A stretch of DNA of 64,000 nucleotides, taken from assembly GCA_036346405.1 (NCBI GenBank), contig CM070568.1, positions 5,586,221-5,650,220 on the forward strand. The letters run 5' to 3'. Below the pieces are notes generated by a model that had not been told where the DNA came from, made no database searches, and saw only the letters and a program-made list of their open reading frames with translations. Origin of the DNA: Phyllostachys edulis. Taxonomy: Eukaryota; Streptophyta; Magnoliopsida; Poales; Poaceae. How positions within the stretch are numbered: the first letter of the stretch is position 1; the number at the start of each line of letters is the position of its first letter. Shown piece by piece: positions 1 to 10,395 of this stretch. A program made the translations under genes and the position numbers.

Positions 1-899
1 AGAGCCATTACTTCAAGCACCAAAAGCGCATCCCAGCATTTCCACTTCCAATCATACACGCAACAGCCAGCAAGAAGTGGTTGACAAAAAGTCCAAAAAT
101 GCTACTGCCAGCAGCCAGCAGCCAGCAATACAATGACACATATTGTGTCGTATTCGAAAGTTCCCCCAGAAGATTGCTTTGTCATTGTGGAAAGATGGAA
201 GAATCTGGTTGAAGGTTATAAGTCATAGACACCGTCTGTTGTCTTGTCCTGTATCCTTAAGTGAACAGAAGCTCATTCGACTTAAGATGAAAATATTATA
301 ATGAATTCGATGATACTTAACTTTAGCACAATAACTTAAAGAGCCACTTGTTAAAAATTTGTCCAATGACAAAATTGCAGCGATCTCCAAAAGATGGATA
401 GTGTAGGGGAAAATCAATGTGTTCCAATAGTACATTAACCGAACCGAACCTCTCTAAAAGGCACAACTAATATATGTTTCTATTAATAAGCCAATAACTA
501 GTCCTATTTGTAGTAATTAGCCTTTCATAGCATGCTGGACCTTCTGGTGTTATTCCTTGGGGTGTAGTAAAAAAACCATTTGGTGTTACTCAAGCTCTCA
601 AATGTAACCATTCTTCTCATAAATCAGTATGTCAGAAACATGGATCACCCATCACAAGCACTAAGTTTATTATAGTATGCAACCATCAATCATAACTTAG
701 AATAGATGAATGGATAAAATTACCATCTTGCACAAGACAATGCCAATGAGCACGAATGTGTATGGAACGAGTGGATTAGCTAGCAAGTAGTCTCTCATCA
801 ACGCCTGAGCTTGATACTTGTAGGCCATCATCGCCATCCTTGCGACTTGAAATACCTACATCACAAGATATATGCTGAGATCAACTTACATTCAAAGAA
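1..899. other. no gene recognised
   Basis: I find no convincing coding sequence, RNA gene or element boundary here. The stretch is moderately AT-rich with a short CAGCAGCCAGCAGCCAGCA-like run near 105-127. Open frames are short and match no family I know. It may be decayed intergenic or transposon sequence. Confidence 0.5.
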
Positions 900-1560
900 C
901 ATCCCACAAGAGACTAGGGTTTGGGCCGCCACTGCTGACAGGGGAAGAGGGCAGTGGCTGCTGCGGGAGGAGGAGGAGGACAGAGGGCGGAGGAGATGGG
1001 CATTGGGGCAGTAGGAGGAGGGAGGAGGCGCCAGCGTTGGGGGAGGAGGGCGGTGGCCACATGGGTTGGAGGAGGAGGAGGCCAGCGGCATCAGGGCAGT
1101 AGGAGGAGGGAGGAGGACCACGGTGGCTCGGGGCGGCTCGGCGGAGGAGGAGGAGGCCGGCGTCAGGGGAGGAGATGCCGTGTCGGGAGAGGAGGGAGTC
1201 AGGGGTAGGAGGCGTCGCGTCGGGGGAGGAGGACGGTAGCAACCTGAGCCGGCGGCGGAGGAGTGAGCCATAGGCGAGGCGAGGCGGAGGCGCTGAGGAG
1301 GAGGGCGTCGGGTGAGAGAGGAGAGCGACGACGGCCAGATCTGGGCAGATCCAGATCTGGGCGGGGGAGGAGGGAGGAGGACGTGATGAGGCGGTAGTGT
1401 GGGAGGAGGAGGATGCTGCGGCGCAGGCGCGCGAGAAGGAGGGAAGGGATGGGCGCCGGGGAAGGGAGGAGGGTGCTAGGCGGGGGGAGGGAGGAGATGG
1501 AGTCGGGAGAGAGAGGAGGAGTGTGCGTCAGGGGGGGGGCTAGTTTTTCGGGTAGGCGAC
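900..1560. repeat. purine-rich GGA/GAG low-complexity block
   Basis: About 650 bases are dominated by GGAGGAGG, GGCGG and GGAGGAGGAC motifs. All frames give low-complexity Arg/Gly/Glu (plus) or Pro/Ser/Leu (minus) peptides without domain signatures. Similar blocks at 19560-19990, 35900-36900 and 52320-53040 lie inside transposons or LTRs, so this is most likely the GC-rich leader or first-exon part of a decayed element rather than a gene. Confidence 0.6.
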
Positions 1561-1735
1561 GCGGGGAGGAGAGGGCTTTTATTTAGTGGCAAACAGCGGG
1601 TAATTTACCCCCAACTTTAGGGGTAAATGCAGAATGGGGGCTACGGGAAGCCGCAGAAGCTCCTCGTGGGTGACTTCTAGCTTCTGCATGTTGTAGCGCG
1701 AAGCTGCTTTGGGGAAAAGCGGTGGAGAAAAGCTA

Positions 1736-1799
1736 GGTGTTTGGAATGGCTTCCAGCTTTTTCGAGCGAAAAACCGAAGCCGAAGCCATTCCAAACACC
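1736..1799. repeat. perfect 18-bp inverted repeat (fold-back)
   Basis: GGTGTTTGGAATGGCTTC at 1736-1753 is the exact reverse complement of 1782-1799, with a 28-base spacer. The outer sequence reads CCAAACACCCCC, which resembles the GGGTGTTTGG ends of grass MITEs of the hAT or Harbinger type. No duplicated target site could be fixed, so the full element is undefined. Confidence 0.6.
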
Positions 1800-1904
1800 C
1801 CCATAACCTAGAAGTTTTCATGTTGATCGTGAAACTTATTTGCTTCATTTTTGTTCCTATTTCCTCTACTAAAAATGTTTTATTCTTAATTCTCGTCAAC
1901 TTTG

Positions 1905-2030
1905 GTACATATGGTATTTACCGATACCGTACCAAAATAAATTGGTATTTACTGATATCGAACCGTATTTACTGAGCATACTGTATTTACTGAACCGAAA
2001 ATATCGAACATACTGAATGAACAGCCCTAC
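1905..2030. repeat. degenerate short repeats, possible hAT terminus
   Basis: The motif TATTTAC(C/T)GA recurs about five times with related GATATCGAACC and CCGAAAATATCGAAC segments, ending in GAACAGCCCTAC. Reverse-complemented, this gives GTAGGGCTGTTC followed by repeated subterminal motifs, as seen at the ends of some grass hAT elements. A partner terminus was not found. Confidence 0.35.
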
Positions 2031-2044
2031 CTCCCATCCGTCCC

Positions 2045-2122
2045 ATGGATTGCCTCCCAACGAACTTTGACTGGAGTGAGCACGACGCCGTCAGCCCCGT
2101 CAAGGACAAGGTTCGGCCTTGA
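2045..2122 (+). pseudogene. papain-like (RD19-type) cysteine protease fragment
   Basis: A 25-codon frame with a stop reads LPTNFDWSEHDAVSPVKDK after a short leader. This matches the start of the mature domain of plant papain-like proteases (consensus LP..FDWR..GAV..VKDQ), just before the catalytic CGSCW motif, which is absent. About 80 bases downstream, inside the repeated segment 2117-2328, the frame MEVLSEQ followed by a shifted DCDHE resembles the later LEVLSEQQLVDCDHEC motif of RD19 proteases. So two protease pieces lie close together with intervening sequence that does not fit the family. No catalytic residue is preserved. It is a remnant or a chimera. The family call rests on short motifs. 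Confidence 0.5.
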
Positions 2123-2328
2123 TTTGAGGATTCAAGAAACTACTCTTCTTGTATTTCAATGGATATATCGGTGGATTTTATTCGATTTGATGGAGGTGCT
2201 CAGTGGGCAGTAGATGATCGAATATGACCATGAGGTATCTACTTCTTTGTGCATTAGAAGCTTGCTTCTTCTCGCATAATTTCTCTCTTTAATTAGTAAA
2301 AAGTTCTATCATGAATTCTTCATTCTTG
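2117..2328 (+). repeat. inverted duplicate of 13441-13901 (MITE-free copy)
   Basis: From CCTTGATTTGAGGATTC to TTCTTCATTCTTG, this segment matches the reverse complement of 13441-13901 with scattered substitutions. The distant copy contains a 256-bp Stowaway element where this copy has only GGTATCTACTTC, so this is the empty-site version. The segment includes the protease-like MEVLSEQ motif and a possible splice donor (GAG|GTATCT). Outside the stated limits the two copies share nothing. Confidence 0.8.
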
Positions 2329-2439
2329 GAATTTTTTAAAATAATATTATTTTAATAAAAATTTAGAAAAAATAAGTTGTCAAATGTTTTTACAAAAATA
2401 GGCTATTATCACTATTTGAAATGGCAAAATTATCCTGTC

Positions 2440-2550
2440 ACCATTCCAATTGGCGATAGGAGCCTTGTCGCCAATTGGAACAATGCTGAGAAGTTCCTAT
2501 CACCAATTGAACTGGCGATAGGATCTCGCTAGTTCAATTGGCGATATGAA
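2440..2550. repeat. alternating CCAATTGGCGATA inverted repeats
   Basis: AATTGGCGATA-like motifs occur in both orientations near 2447-2462, 2467-2480, 2498-2522 and 2535-2547, so that TATC(G/A)CCAATTG arms can pair with CAATTGGCGATA arms. The arrangement resembles the subterminal arrays of the CACTA elements in this window but with a different core. No terminus was identified. Confidence 0.6.
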
Positions 2551-2559
2551 CCTGTATTT

Positions 2560-3100
2560 ATTTTTTATTTATATGTAGAGAATTTAGCTTAAAAATTTAG
2601 TGAATTTCACGAAGTTTTTTGGTAATAACTTTAAGTGTCAGCGTAGTTCGAAATCCGAAATTAGAGAAGATAACAAAATATGAAATAGAGAATGCGAGAT
2701 CGGTGGCACAATTTGGAATACAAGTTCGGCGGCGCAATAACACAAATAACCCCCTTCGGAGCGAAATAAAAATATATTTGGATTTAGGGTTACCATACAC
2801 GCCGTTGTCCCGATTGTATTATTCAAGGAACCGATTCATTTGGGAAAAAGTACGAAATTTGAAATAGATGAAATATTTGGGAAAAGAGATTTAAATTTGA
2901 AAGACTTCATAATTTAATTGTGAATTACATGGCGCGTTGGATTTGGTTACGTGCAATGGGAATGACATCATGCACAAATCAACAAACCGAAAAACACTTA
3001 CGATACATGTGCATATTTTTGGAATAAAAAAAGGTTGATTGGAATAGAGTTAATTAGTCTTGGTGGCCCATCGCTCCCTTCCCCTTATCTCTAGACTGCC
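2560..3100. other. AT-rich stretch, no gene recognised
   Basis: AT-rich sequence with only short frames lacking recognisable motifs. I see no terminal repeats or RNA gene. Confidence 0.5.
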
Positions 3101-3227
3101 TGCGGCAGCGACCAGTCTCGAAGTCAGTCATATTTAGCGAGACGGGCTGGATGATTGAATGATGTTAGGATAGCACAACATAAAACCAAATCAATAATCA
3201 TGATGCAAATTGAACCTAACTTACCTC

Positions 3228-3562
3228 TTCGATAGGGAGTGCACCCGGACGATGGGGAGCGCGCTATGACGGCTGCCAGTCTCACTAGTAGGAGCTTTCC
3301 CCTTGTTCGCCGCGCGCTCGGCCCAGTTGTACTCATCTTCCTGTTCGGAGGTCCTCCACCACCACTCAACTTTCCTAGGCTCCTTCGGTGCCTTTTCAAT
3401 AGGGTCGGGTACTTAAGGTTTCCAGCGTTCAAAGGTCTTGACTCACTTCGCATAGTTGAACATGTACTTCTGCTCGATAAACGCCCTATCGTACATATCT
3501 GAGCCATCGATCCATTGGAAAAAGTTGTATCGCATTTCCGGCTGCCATTATGCGCAGATATA
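3228..3562 (-). pseudogene. GRF-type zinc-finger-like exon, truncated
   Basis: The best minus-strand frame starts at the edge of the downstream solo LTR and reads MRYNFFQWIDGSDMYD, then charged sequence with WWWRTSEQEDEYNWAER, and ends at a good splice donor (AAGAG|GTAAGTTAGG, near 3228). The FFQWIDG context is typical of GRF zinc fingers found in many grass transposon-associated proteins. Two in-frame stops (after FNYAK and after ERWKP) and the missing N-terminal half show decay. The exon is cut at 3565 by the solo LTR, and no continuation is recognisable beyond 5115. It may belong with the MULE remnant at 5333-6170. The domain call is tentative. Confidence 0.45.
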
Positions 3563-4317
3563 GTTGTTGGTGATATACCCTAGAGGCAATCATAGAGATA
3601 ATTGTATCACGTCTATGTTTACGAGTTATTGAATAAATGTTATTATGTTTCTTGAATGAATTATCAGTTATAAAGATTAACAAGTATGTGACTTGTTGGT
3701 GAAGCTCTTTAACTTATATGATGTCATTCTAAATATATCCCTAGTCGAATGTCACTAGTCAGAACACTAGTGACTCATTGACCATCACATGTATTGATTG
3801 ATGACCATGTTTCACCGGTCATGGATATAGGGATATCGAATCAATAATGTGAACACATGTTAGAGAACATGGTGTTGGATTAACCCACCTTAAGACACTA
3901 TTGAGATTATTATGATTTTATGTGTCATCAGTTGGTCTCAAGCAATGATGATGTATAATCCTTAGACCTGAGATCGGCATGGTTTCCTACATGTGTAATA
4001 GTACACTTAGGGGCAGCCAAATGCTACTCCGTAACTGGGTAGTTATGAAGGTAGCTTTAGGGTATGCTATGAAACATGCGGAGGGATGTGACTGGTCGGA
4101 TATGGGATTTACCCCTCCTAACATATCAGGAGAGATATCTCTGGGCCCCTCGATGTGGTCGGATAAATAAAGTGCATGACCATGCCACTCGTAGTCGAAG
4201 AGTTGACCACATGAAGTTATCTGTCACTTGATCGAGAAAGTATTGAACAGTCCATGGATGACAATTTTATCTCACCTGGAGTTCAACCAGATATTGTGAG
4301 GCAAAAGGAGAATACAC

Positions 4318-4500
4318 AAACAGGTCATTCAGTTTGACCAGATACAAACTGGTCATATGGAGATACGAGCTGGTCATAGACCGGCTGAACATAATCACTA
4401 ACTGGTCGTAAGGAGTTATGAATTGGTCATGAATAAATATGAATTGGTCATATAGAGATACGAGTTGGTCATAAGTGATAAGGACCTGGTCGTAGATCAT
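4318..4500. repeat. TGGTCAT(A/G) short repeat array inside LTR
   Basis: The unit (A/G)A(A/G)(C/T)TGGTCATA, often followed by TGGAGATACGAG, recurs seven or eight times between 4340 and 4495 at irregular 20-35-base spacing. On the minus strand it encodes a recurring YDQL/HDQF pattern, which is incidental. Repeated motifs in the U3 part of an LTR can act as enhancer-like sites; that is inference. Confidence 0.6.
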
Positions 4501-4683
4501 ATTGTATTAAGGTCCATCGATATAATTTATGTGTATTCGAGAATCGTTGTGTCCTACTAGGAACCGCTAACGACTCGTGGTCAGAAAGGTGTTTCCAAGT
4601 CATAACCGAATATGCATGAACCTACAGGGTCACACACTTAACGGGTTGGAACAAACAAGTTCGGATAGGATCCGTCATGGCTC

Positions 4684-4690
4684 TATATAA
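4684..4690 (+). promoter_or_regulatory. TATA box of solo LTR
   Basis: TATATAA lies within GGCTCTATATAAGGAG, about 430 bases before the LTR end and downstream of the repeat array. This is the expected U3/R arrangement for a Copia LTR promoter. Activity is not known. Confidence 0.55.
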
Positions 4691-5153
4691 GGAGATGCAT
4701 GGGGCTGTTGGGAAACAGAGAACATGAATTGCTCTACTGAAACCCTAACCGCCATCTTTTCGAAGACCTTGCCATGTGCATCGGTGGTAGCACACCGACG
4801 TATGGTGTTCCACCCCTGGACGTGTGGATACCGTAGAGGCGCTGCTGCGGTTGCTATTACACTCAAGGACGATCCATTACCTGTGCAAGGAACGTTAGAG
4901 GTTGCTAAGGAGACGATCGGCACCGAGAACACTGGACAATCGATTACGACCACTACATCGCCGCTCTCGACGTTGGTTCAGGTTGCTCCAACTCTTCTTC
5001 CACTGCACTACGTGTTTGGCGATAATGATCTATGATCTCTTGCTTGCATGGCTTCCTAGTTTACGTGGTAGAAATTTTGAATTGTAAGCTAGTATAGTCT
5101 ACTTGTATATTTGCAATAGTTAGGGATATGTGGAATGAAACATAAGATGTGAA

Positions 5154-5255
<102 letters not shown>

Positions 5256-5332
5256 CTCACACAAGGATGCTCCCACACGTGTAGTACGAGGTTACGACGG
5301 TGCAAACTTCTACAAGCAGTTCACAATAAGGG

Positions 5333-6170
5333 CTTGATGAACCCGTTCAAGCAGTTGTGCAACTAGAACCAGCAGAGAAAGTTCGATGTACTCTGAAAAA
5401 TTCTGGATGAGCGGACCGGACGCGTCTGGAGGAGGAGCGAAAGCAATTTCGCTTATAAGTCTTGACCAGACCGAGGCATTGCCACAATTACACACTGATG
5501 GTCTTGGTGTGACGAGGAAGACAGGGGGGTGTGCAGGTGAAATGCTTCTTGGACTGGATTGAGCATGAACCTAAGGAGAAGTTGTCATTGCTATGTGACA
5601 AGGATGTTGTTCGATATGGTATCATGACATCCAATCTGGCCGAAGTGTACAATTGGGTCATGCGCAGCGTCAGGTGTCTCCCTTTGGTTGCTATTGTGCA
5701 AGCAATTCTCCACGGTACCACAAAGTACTTTGTTGACCAAAACAATAACACGTCGCTCTCCATGGCAAATGAAAGAGTATTGTACTCCGCCATGATCACC
5801 AAGGACATAGAGGAGAAGAGCAAGAAGGGTGAGATGCACTAGACATTCATGATGGACACAAGAGAGCTTCGCTTCGAGACACTATGTAGGGAGAAAGGAC
5901 ACTGCTGGACGAACCATGAGAGGATCATCCATGAGTGCACATTATGCTGCACTAGTTGCATATGTACTTGCAACAAGCCTCTTCTTTTGCATAGGTGATG
6001 CTCACATGTCATGGTTGCATGTTTGACGGTGGCGCGGCATCTCGACCAATTCCTTTTCGAATATTTCATCAAGGAAGATGTGATATAAACCTAGAATGCA
6101 AAGTTGTATGGTTATGGCATGGTTGGTCATTTCATTGGCCATCGTACCTAGGAGTAACTGATCTAGACCA
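5333..6170 (+). pseudogene. MULE (MuDR-type) transposase C-terminal pseudogene
   Basis: The translation follows the C-terminal part of plant Mutator-like transposases. It begins with NQQRKFDVL*KILDE (stops inside), then WIEHEPKEKLSLLCD, YGIMTSNLAEVYNWVMR, LPLVAIVQAILHGTTKYF, a linker, and the SWIM zinc finger CTCNKPLLLHR..CSHVMVAC near 5960-6020. The main open piece is 5531-5842; an in-frame TAG after GEMH and further stops and shifts break the rest. The catalytic DDE domain and N-terminus are missing. It stops near the start of the next LTR at about 6172. It cannot encode an active transposase. Confidence 0.85.
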
Positions 6171-6763
6171 GTGGCAGGCACGATAATTTAATATGATTAA
6201 TGTCAACATCAATAATTTTCAAAACTATTTTATTTGGATTCTATGTGCTTGGATTTATTTTCTAGATTTTTCTAGAATTTTTCTGAGTTCATTTGCTATT
6301 TTCTAATTGTCATTTGCATTTACTGGTATTTCTAAAATAGAAAATGTATTTAAAATCTCAGAAATCCGATCGGGCCGAATCTCTTCCGCCCAATTCTCTT
6401 TTTCCTGTGTGTGGCCTGCTCCATGGCCCAAACACACGTGAGCATGCCAGCCCGCTTGCTCGCCCTTCGCCCTCTCTGCCAGGTGGGCTCCACCGCCATC
6501 GTCTCCTACCTCGCGCCTTCATCCCCGTCGCACTGAGCTCCATCCAACCACCATTGACGCACCTTCGAGCTCCATCCGACAACGAAGATTCTAACGATAA
6601 AATCTTATCTAAACCGCGTCATTTGATCTCCCGTTTCCTCCCGCATACAAATCCCACCAAATCAGATCCCGTATCCCCTTCAATCTTGGGATTTGACTCG
6701 TGACCGTCTCGAACTCATTTTGGACTCCACCACCAATATGCCCTCTCGTGCTCATCTGGGCCC

Positions 6764-6771
6764 TATAAATA
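6764..6771 (+). promoter_or_regulatory. TATA box in LTR copy 1
   Basis: TATAAATA within GGGCCCTATAAATAGGACC, followed by a leader with repeated TAGGGTTTTGG motifs. The position fits the LTR's own promoter. Confidence 0.5.
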
Positions 6772-9430
6772 GGACCCCGATGATCGCCCTTGCCCCCTCA
6801 TCCAAAACCCCCGATGAATTTCGCCCCTCGAGCCCTAGCACTACTGTAATCAGAAATTTAGGGTTTTGGCCGAAGCTTAGGGTTTTGCGAATTGCACCAC
6901 CACCGTTGGAGTCCGACCTTCATCGACCACGCCATCATCTTTGTCATCGCCTGGGCTACCTCGCGCACCCATCCCTGCCGCCGAAGCATCGTCGGAGCGA
7001 TTTCCCGACAACACCCGATCCTCTACGCCGCTCAAAGCTCGTCGTCGGCCACCACCGTCATCCTCTTCCACCTGTGAGTACACCAACAAGTGTGCAATAG
7101 TGCCCTCTACCTACTGGTACCACCCACCACAGGCGAAGCGCCGTTGTTCGCCGGTTGCCATCGGGTCCAGAACCCATCGCCGTCAAGCCACCGTGGCGTG
7201 CCACGTCTGCGCCAGCTCAGCACCACATCAGTGCATGCGCCTAAGTGTCGCTTGCATGGCATCCGCGTCAGCACGCACATGTGTGGTGCACCCAAACCTA
7301 AATAGATTTAGTCCACCGTGGACCGTGTCTCTAACGTGTGGGTCCCACATGGCAGGAGGTTTTCTATTTCCTTTTTCTTTTTGGCTGAAATCCCGGGCTG
7401 ACGTCAGCTAACGTCATTAACCAATTTTCCAGTAGAAAAATATGTCAAGAAAATCCAGAAATTCTAATTTAGATATTTCTTCAGGTTTAGATCTTCCAAA
7501 AGTCATATCTTCTTCATCCGAATTTCGATTGAGTCCATTCAAATTTATAAATTCATATAAATTTGAGCTCTATTTTACTGAGATTTTTATTTAATTTTTG
7601 GAGTTTGTTTTATCTCTGTTATTTATTTATTTTGCATATTTGCCGTTCTGAGTAGTAGACGTTACTTGGGAATTTTGAAGAAGGAGTTCACCAGGATCAA
7701 GACCAGTACCAGAATCTATTCCAAGGCAAGTTATACCTTTGATCATATTGAACCTAGTTTTTAAAATTACTTTGATTCAAATTAATGCATTTACTTTAAA
7801 TATTTATTTAAATGCTTTTGAGTTTAGTTATGAATCCAATTTGTTTATATCCACCTTGTTTATTATTATGTCATGATCTTTTGTCACCCTAGATGGTTAT
7901 TTATTTTAGTTGGTATTATCATAGCACCAACGTGGGTTGGTTAGATACGAGTAGATTGCTTAGTCATGCCACGAGTCATCATTTTATGTGAGTTACAAAT
8001 ATAAATCTGACTAAGTGATTATGGAACTTTGTGATAAAACTGTGTGTTGTGTGTCATTACTTGTTGGTGGGATGTGTTGCACTTAATCAACAGGATGGGA
8101 AAAGATTTAGACTGAGGCAAGTGGTGGATACTGTGTGATATGGTGAAGCTTTGTGAATGAGAATGGTAATCTTCGTAGCATAGTTAGAAATTAGAAGTCT
8201 TGCCTTAGTCAATTAAGGACTTAACTTTGTGCGCTATTGAACTGAGCCCTACTGTATGACCACGTGCCTGATATGGGACGGGCCTAACCTAGTAAGTTGT
8301 GGAGTCTTAACATTAACTACTCAGGTAGTGATCGGTGGAGGTGTGGACTGTTATGAAAGTCACATCGTAGGATGATTCGCCGCTTCCTATCCAACGGTGT
8401 GTGTCGTGCCAAAGCACTTTGTTTGGGTTGGACGACGGGACAGCACATCGGGAGTGTCAATTGTTGAGATGAAACTTCTGAAATATTTTGTTATGATTAG
8501 TACTTGCCACACTAGTTATATCGTGTAGGTAAAGTGTGCAACCTCTATAGAGTGTTAAACAAATCTATTCGAATAGCCGTGTCCGCAATCATGGACATGC
8601 TCGGGGATTTCACATGAGGGTTAAATTTTCATAAAACACTTGGGAAGGGAGCTGTGTGATCTAAGTCATATGGTTGTGTGAATAATTTGATTAGATTTTG
8701 TGTTCTTTGTGAAAACAGTTGTTAAATTAATGTTATTATTTGTTTTAAAATTGTGTTTTAATCTATTATTCATATTTAATTGCAAATGTTGCATTTATGC
8801 AAAAGAACCACAAAAGTCATTCCTTTGGAATAAGCCATCATATATACATTGCATTCTGTGGTATGACTTGCGAGTACGGTTGTGTACTCATGCTTGCTAT
8901 AATCAATCAATAGAAGTGGGGGAGTCTTTGCTCGCTTTTGAGGAGGAATTCTATTACTACTACAAAAAGGCTATCTTGGGCGCCTCATCACGACATTTTG
9001 ACCAAAACCGTCAGATTAATCTAATCACGAGCGGTTTTGGCTTAGCGACCGTCTATGTTATTGGCTGCGCTAAAAATCGTCTGTGAAGAAGTAATATCAC
9101 AGACAGTTCGTGTTAAAAACCGTCTGTGATACTACTAAATATCACAGACGGTTCTTGTTCAGAATCGTCGGTGATACTTCACAGACAGTTTTCAACACGA
9201 ACCGTTTGTGACTACCCATCCTCATCACAGACGGTTCGTGTTGAAAACCGTCGTGAAGTATCCTGAGCGATTCAACAAGAACCGCTCTGTGATACTACTA
9301 AATATCACAGACGGTTCTTGTTCAAAACCGTCTGTGAAACTTCATAGACGGTTTTCAACACGAACCGTCTGTAACTTCCCGTCCTCATCACAGACGGTTC
9401 GTATTAAAAAAAGTCTGTGATAAGTATTTT

Positions 9431-9697
9431 TGATTTTACCATGGTTTGAAATCACTAACACTCTAATTTTACCATGGCTTGAGATCACTAACTCTCTGAT
9501 TTTACCATGGCTTCCAATCACTAACACTCTGATTTTACCATGACTTGAAATCACTAGCTCTCTGATTTTACCATGGCTTCAAATCACTAGCTCTCTGATT
9601 TTTTCATGGCTTCAAATCACTAACACTCCGATTTTACCATGGCTTAGAATCACTAACACTCCGATTTTACCATGGCTTCAAATCACTAGCTCTCTGA
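9431..9697. repeat. 33-bp minisatellite, eight copies, inside CACTA
   Basis: The unit GATTTTACCATGGCTTCAAA followed by TCACTAGCTCTCT (33 bp) is repeated eight times head to tail with a few substitutions (CTAACACTC(C/T) versus CTAGCTCTCT variants). It is followed at 9697-9745 by inverted partial units, including TAAGCCATGGTAAAATC. Confidence 0.9.
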
Positions 9698-10095
9698 TGG
9701 TAAAATCAAAAAATAAGAAAAATTCTAAGCCATGGTAAAATCTTAATACAAACCGTCTGTGATAAGATATATATCACATACGGTTTTTAATATGAACTGT
9801 CTGTGATAAGATACTTATCACAGACGGTTCATATTAAGAACCGTCTGTGATATGTCGTCACAGATGGTTTTTGTATGAAACCATCTGTGATTCGCAGCGC
9901 AGGAGTACGAAAAATTTTGAATGCGCGCGGGAAGCAAAATGTTTTGGCGTTGTCCTTATATATTATAGCCACCCTAGCCTTGTTTTCCATCAGTCTCTCC
10001 CTCTCCCCTCCCCACACCGAGCTCCAGTGACCACCCTCTATTCCCCGTCGCGGTTCAATGGCGAGAACCAATGACGGCGGCGATGATGAGGAGGG

Positions 10096-10395
10096 ATGCG
10101 GCCATGCGGAGGAGCTCCTTGTCTGCTGCAGGAGGTAGACTGCCGGAAGGTACGTGTACATCCCCATAACATACACAATTTGTTGGTTGTTTGTTGTAAC
10201 GAAAATTATCTTAATTTTGTGTTACCTAAGGTTGGAGCACCGCTGGAGGTTTTCAGTCGTCTCTCCTTGCCGACAAGCTTGAATCGAACTCGACGACATG
10301 CAAGAACATCTTGTGATATGCTAGTGAGGTATAGAGAGGAGCTCACAAGACCAATCCAAGAAGCCGATGAGTTCTTTAGGAGCTTGGAGGCATAG
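10096..10395 (+). pseudogene. captured KNOX homeobox-gene fragment (KNOX2 part) with intron
   Basis: KNOX proteins are homeodomain regulators of meristem identity; only a slice is present. Exon a ends in codons for DCRK (to 10149), then a GT...AG intron (10150-10230, GTACGT donor, CCTAAG acceptor), then exon b starting VGAPLEVFSRL. The DC(Q/R)K|VGAPPEV junction is the conserved border between the KNOX1 and KNOX2 regions. Exon b continues, after a degenerate stretch replacing the LDQFMEAY motif, into CDMLVRYREELTRPI and EADEFFRSLEA, then a stop. The ELK and homeodomain parts are absent. The retained intron shows capture from genomic DNA, not mRNA. It lies in plus orientation within the CACTA at 8955-10837. 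Whether it is transcribed is unknown. Confidence 0.85.

Larger units (their letters stand above)
3565..5115 (+). mobile_element. Copia solo LTR (about 1.55 kb)
   Basis: Begins TGTTGGTGATATACCCTAG and ends TATTTGCA (TG...CA), flanked by a perfect 5-bp target duplication ATAGT (3560-3564 and 5116-5120). The sequence follows the pattern of long Triticeae-type Copia LTRs: a GATAT.CCCTAGAGGCAAT start, a GTAACTGGGTAGTTATGAAGG block, a TATATAA box near 4684, and a CATGGCTTCC block near the end. No second LTR or coding region accompanies it, so it is a solo LTR left by LTR-LTR recombination. It interrupts the GRF-like exon. Confidence 0.88.

Noticed and set aside
861..1271. Possible proline-rich protein on the minus strand
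   Set aside because: Entirely explained by the GGAGGAGG repeat; no signal peptide or domain.
9342..9554. Repeat protein with SHGKIR(V/E)LVI units
   Set aside because: It is a translation of the 33-bp (11-codon) minisatellite, not a protein gene.
9431..9697. CRISPR-like regular array
   Set aside because: Repeats are contiguous 33-bp units without unique spacers, in a plant transposon.
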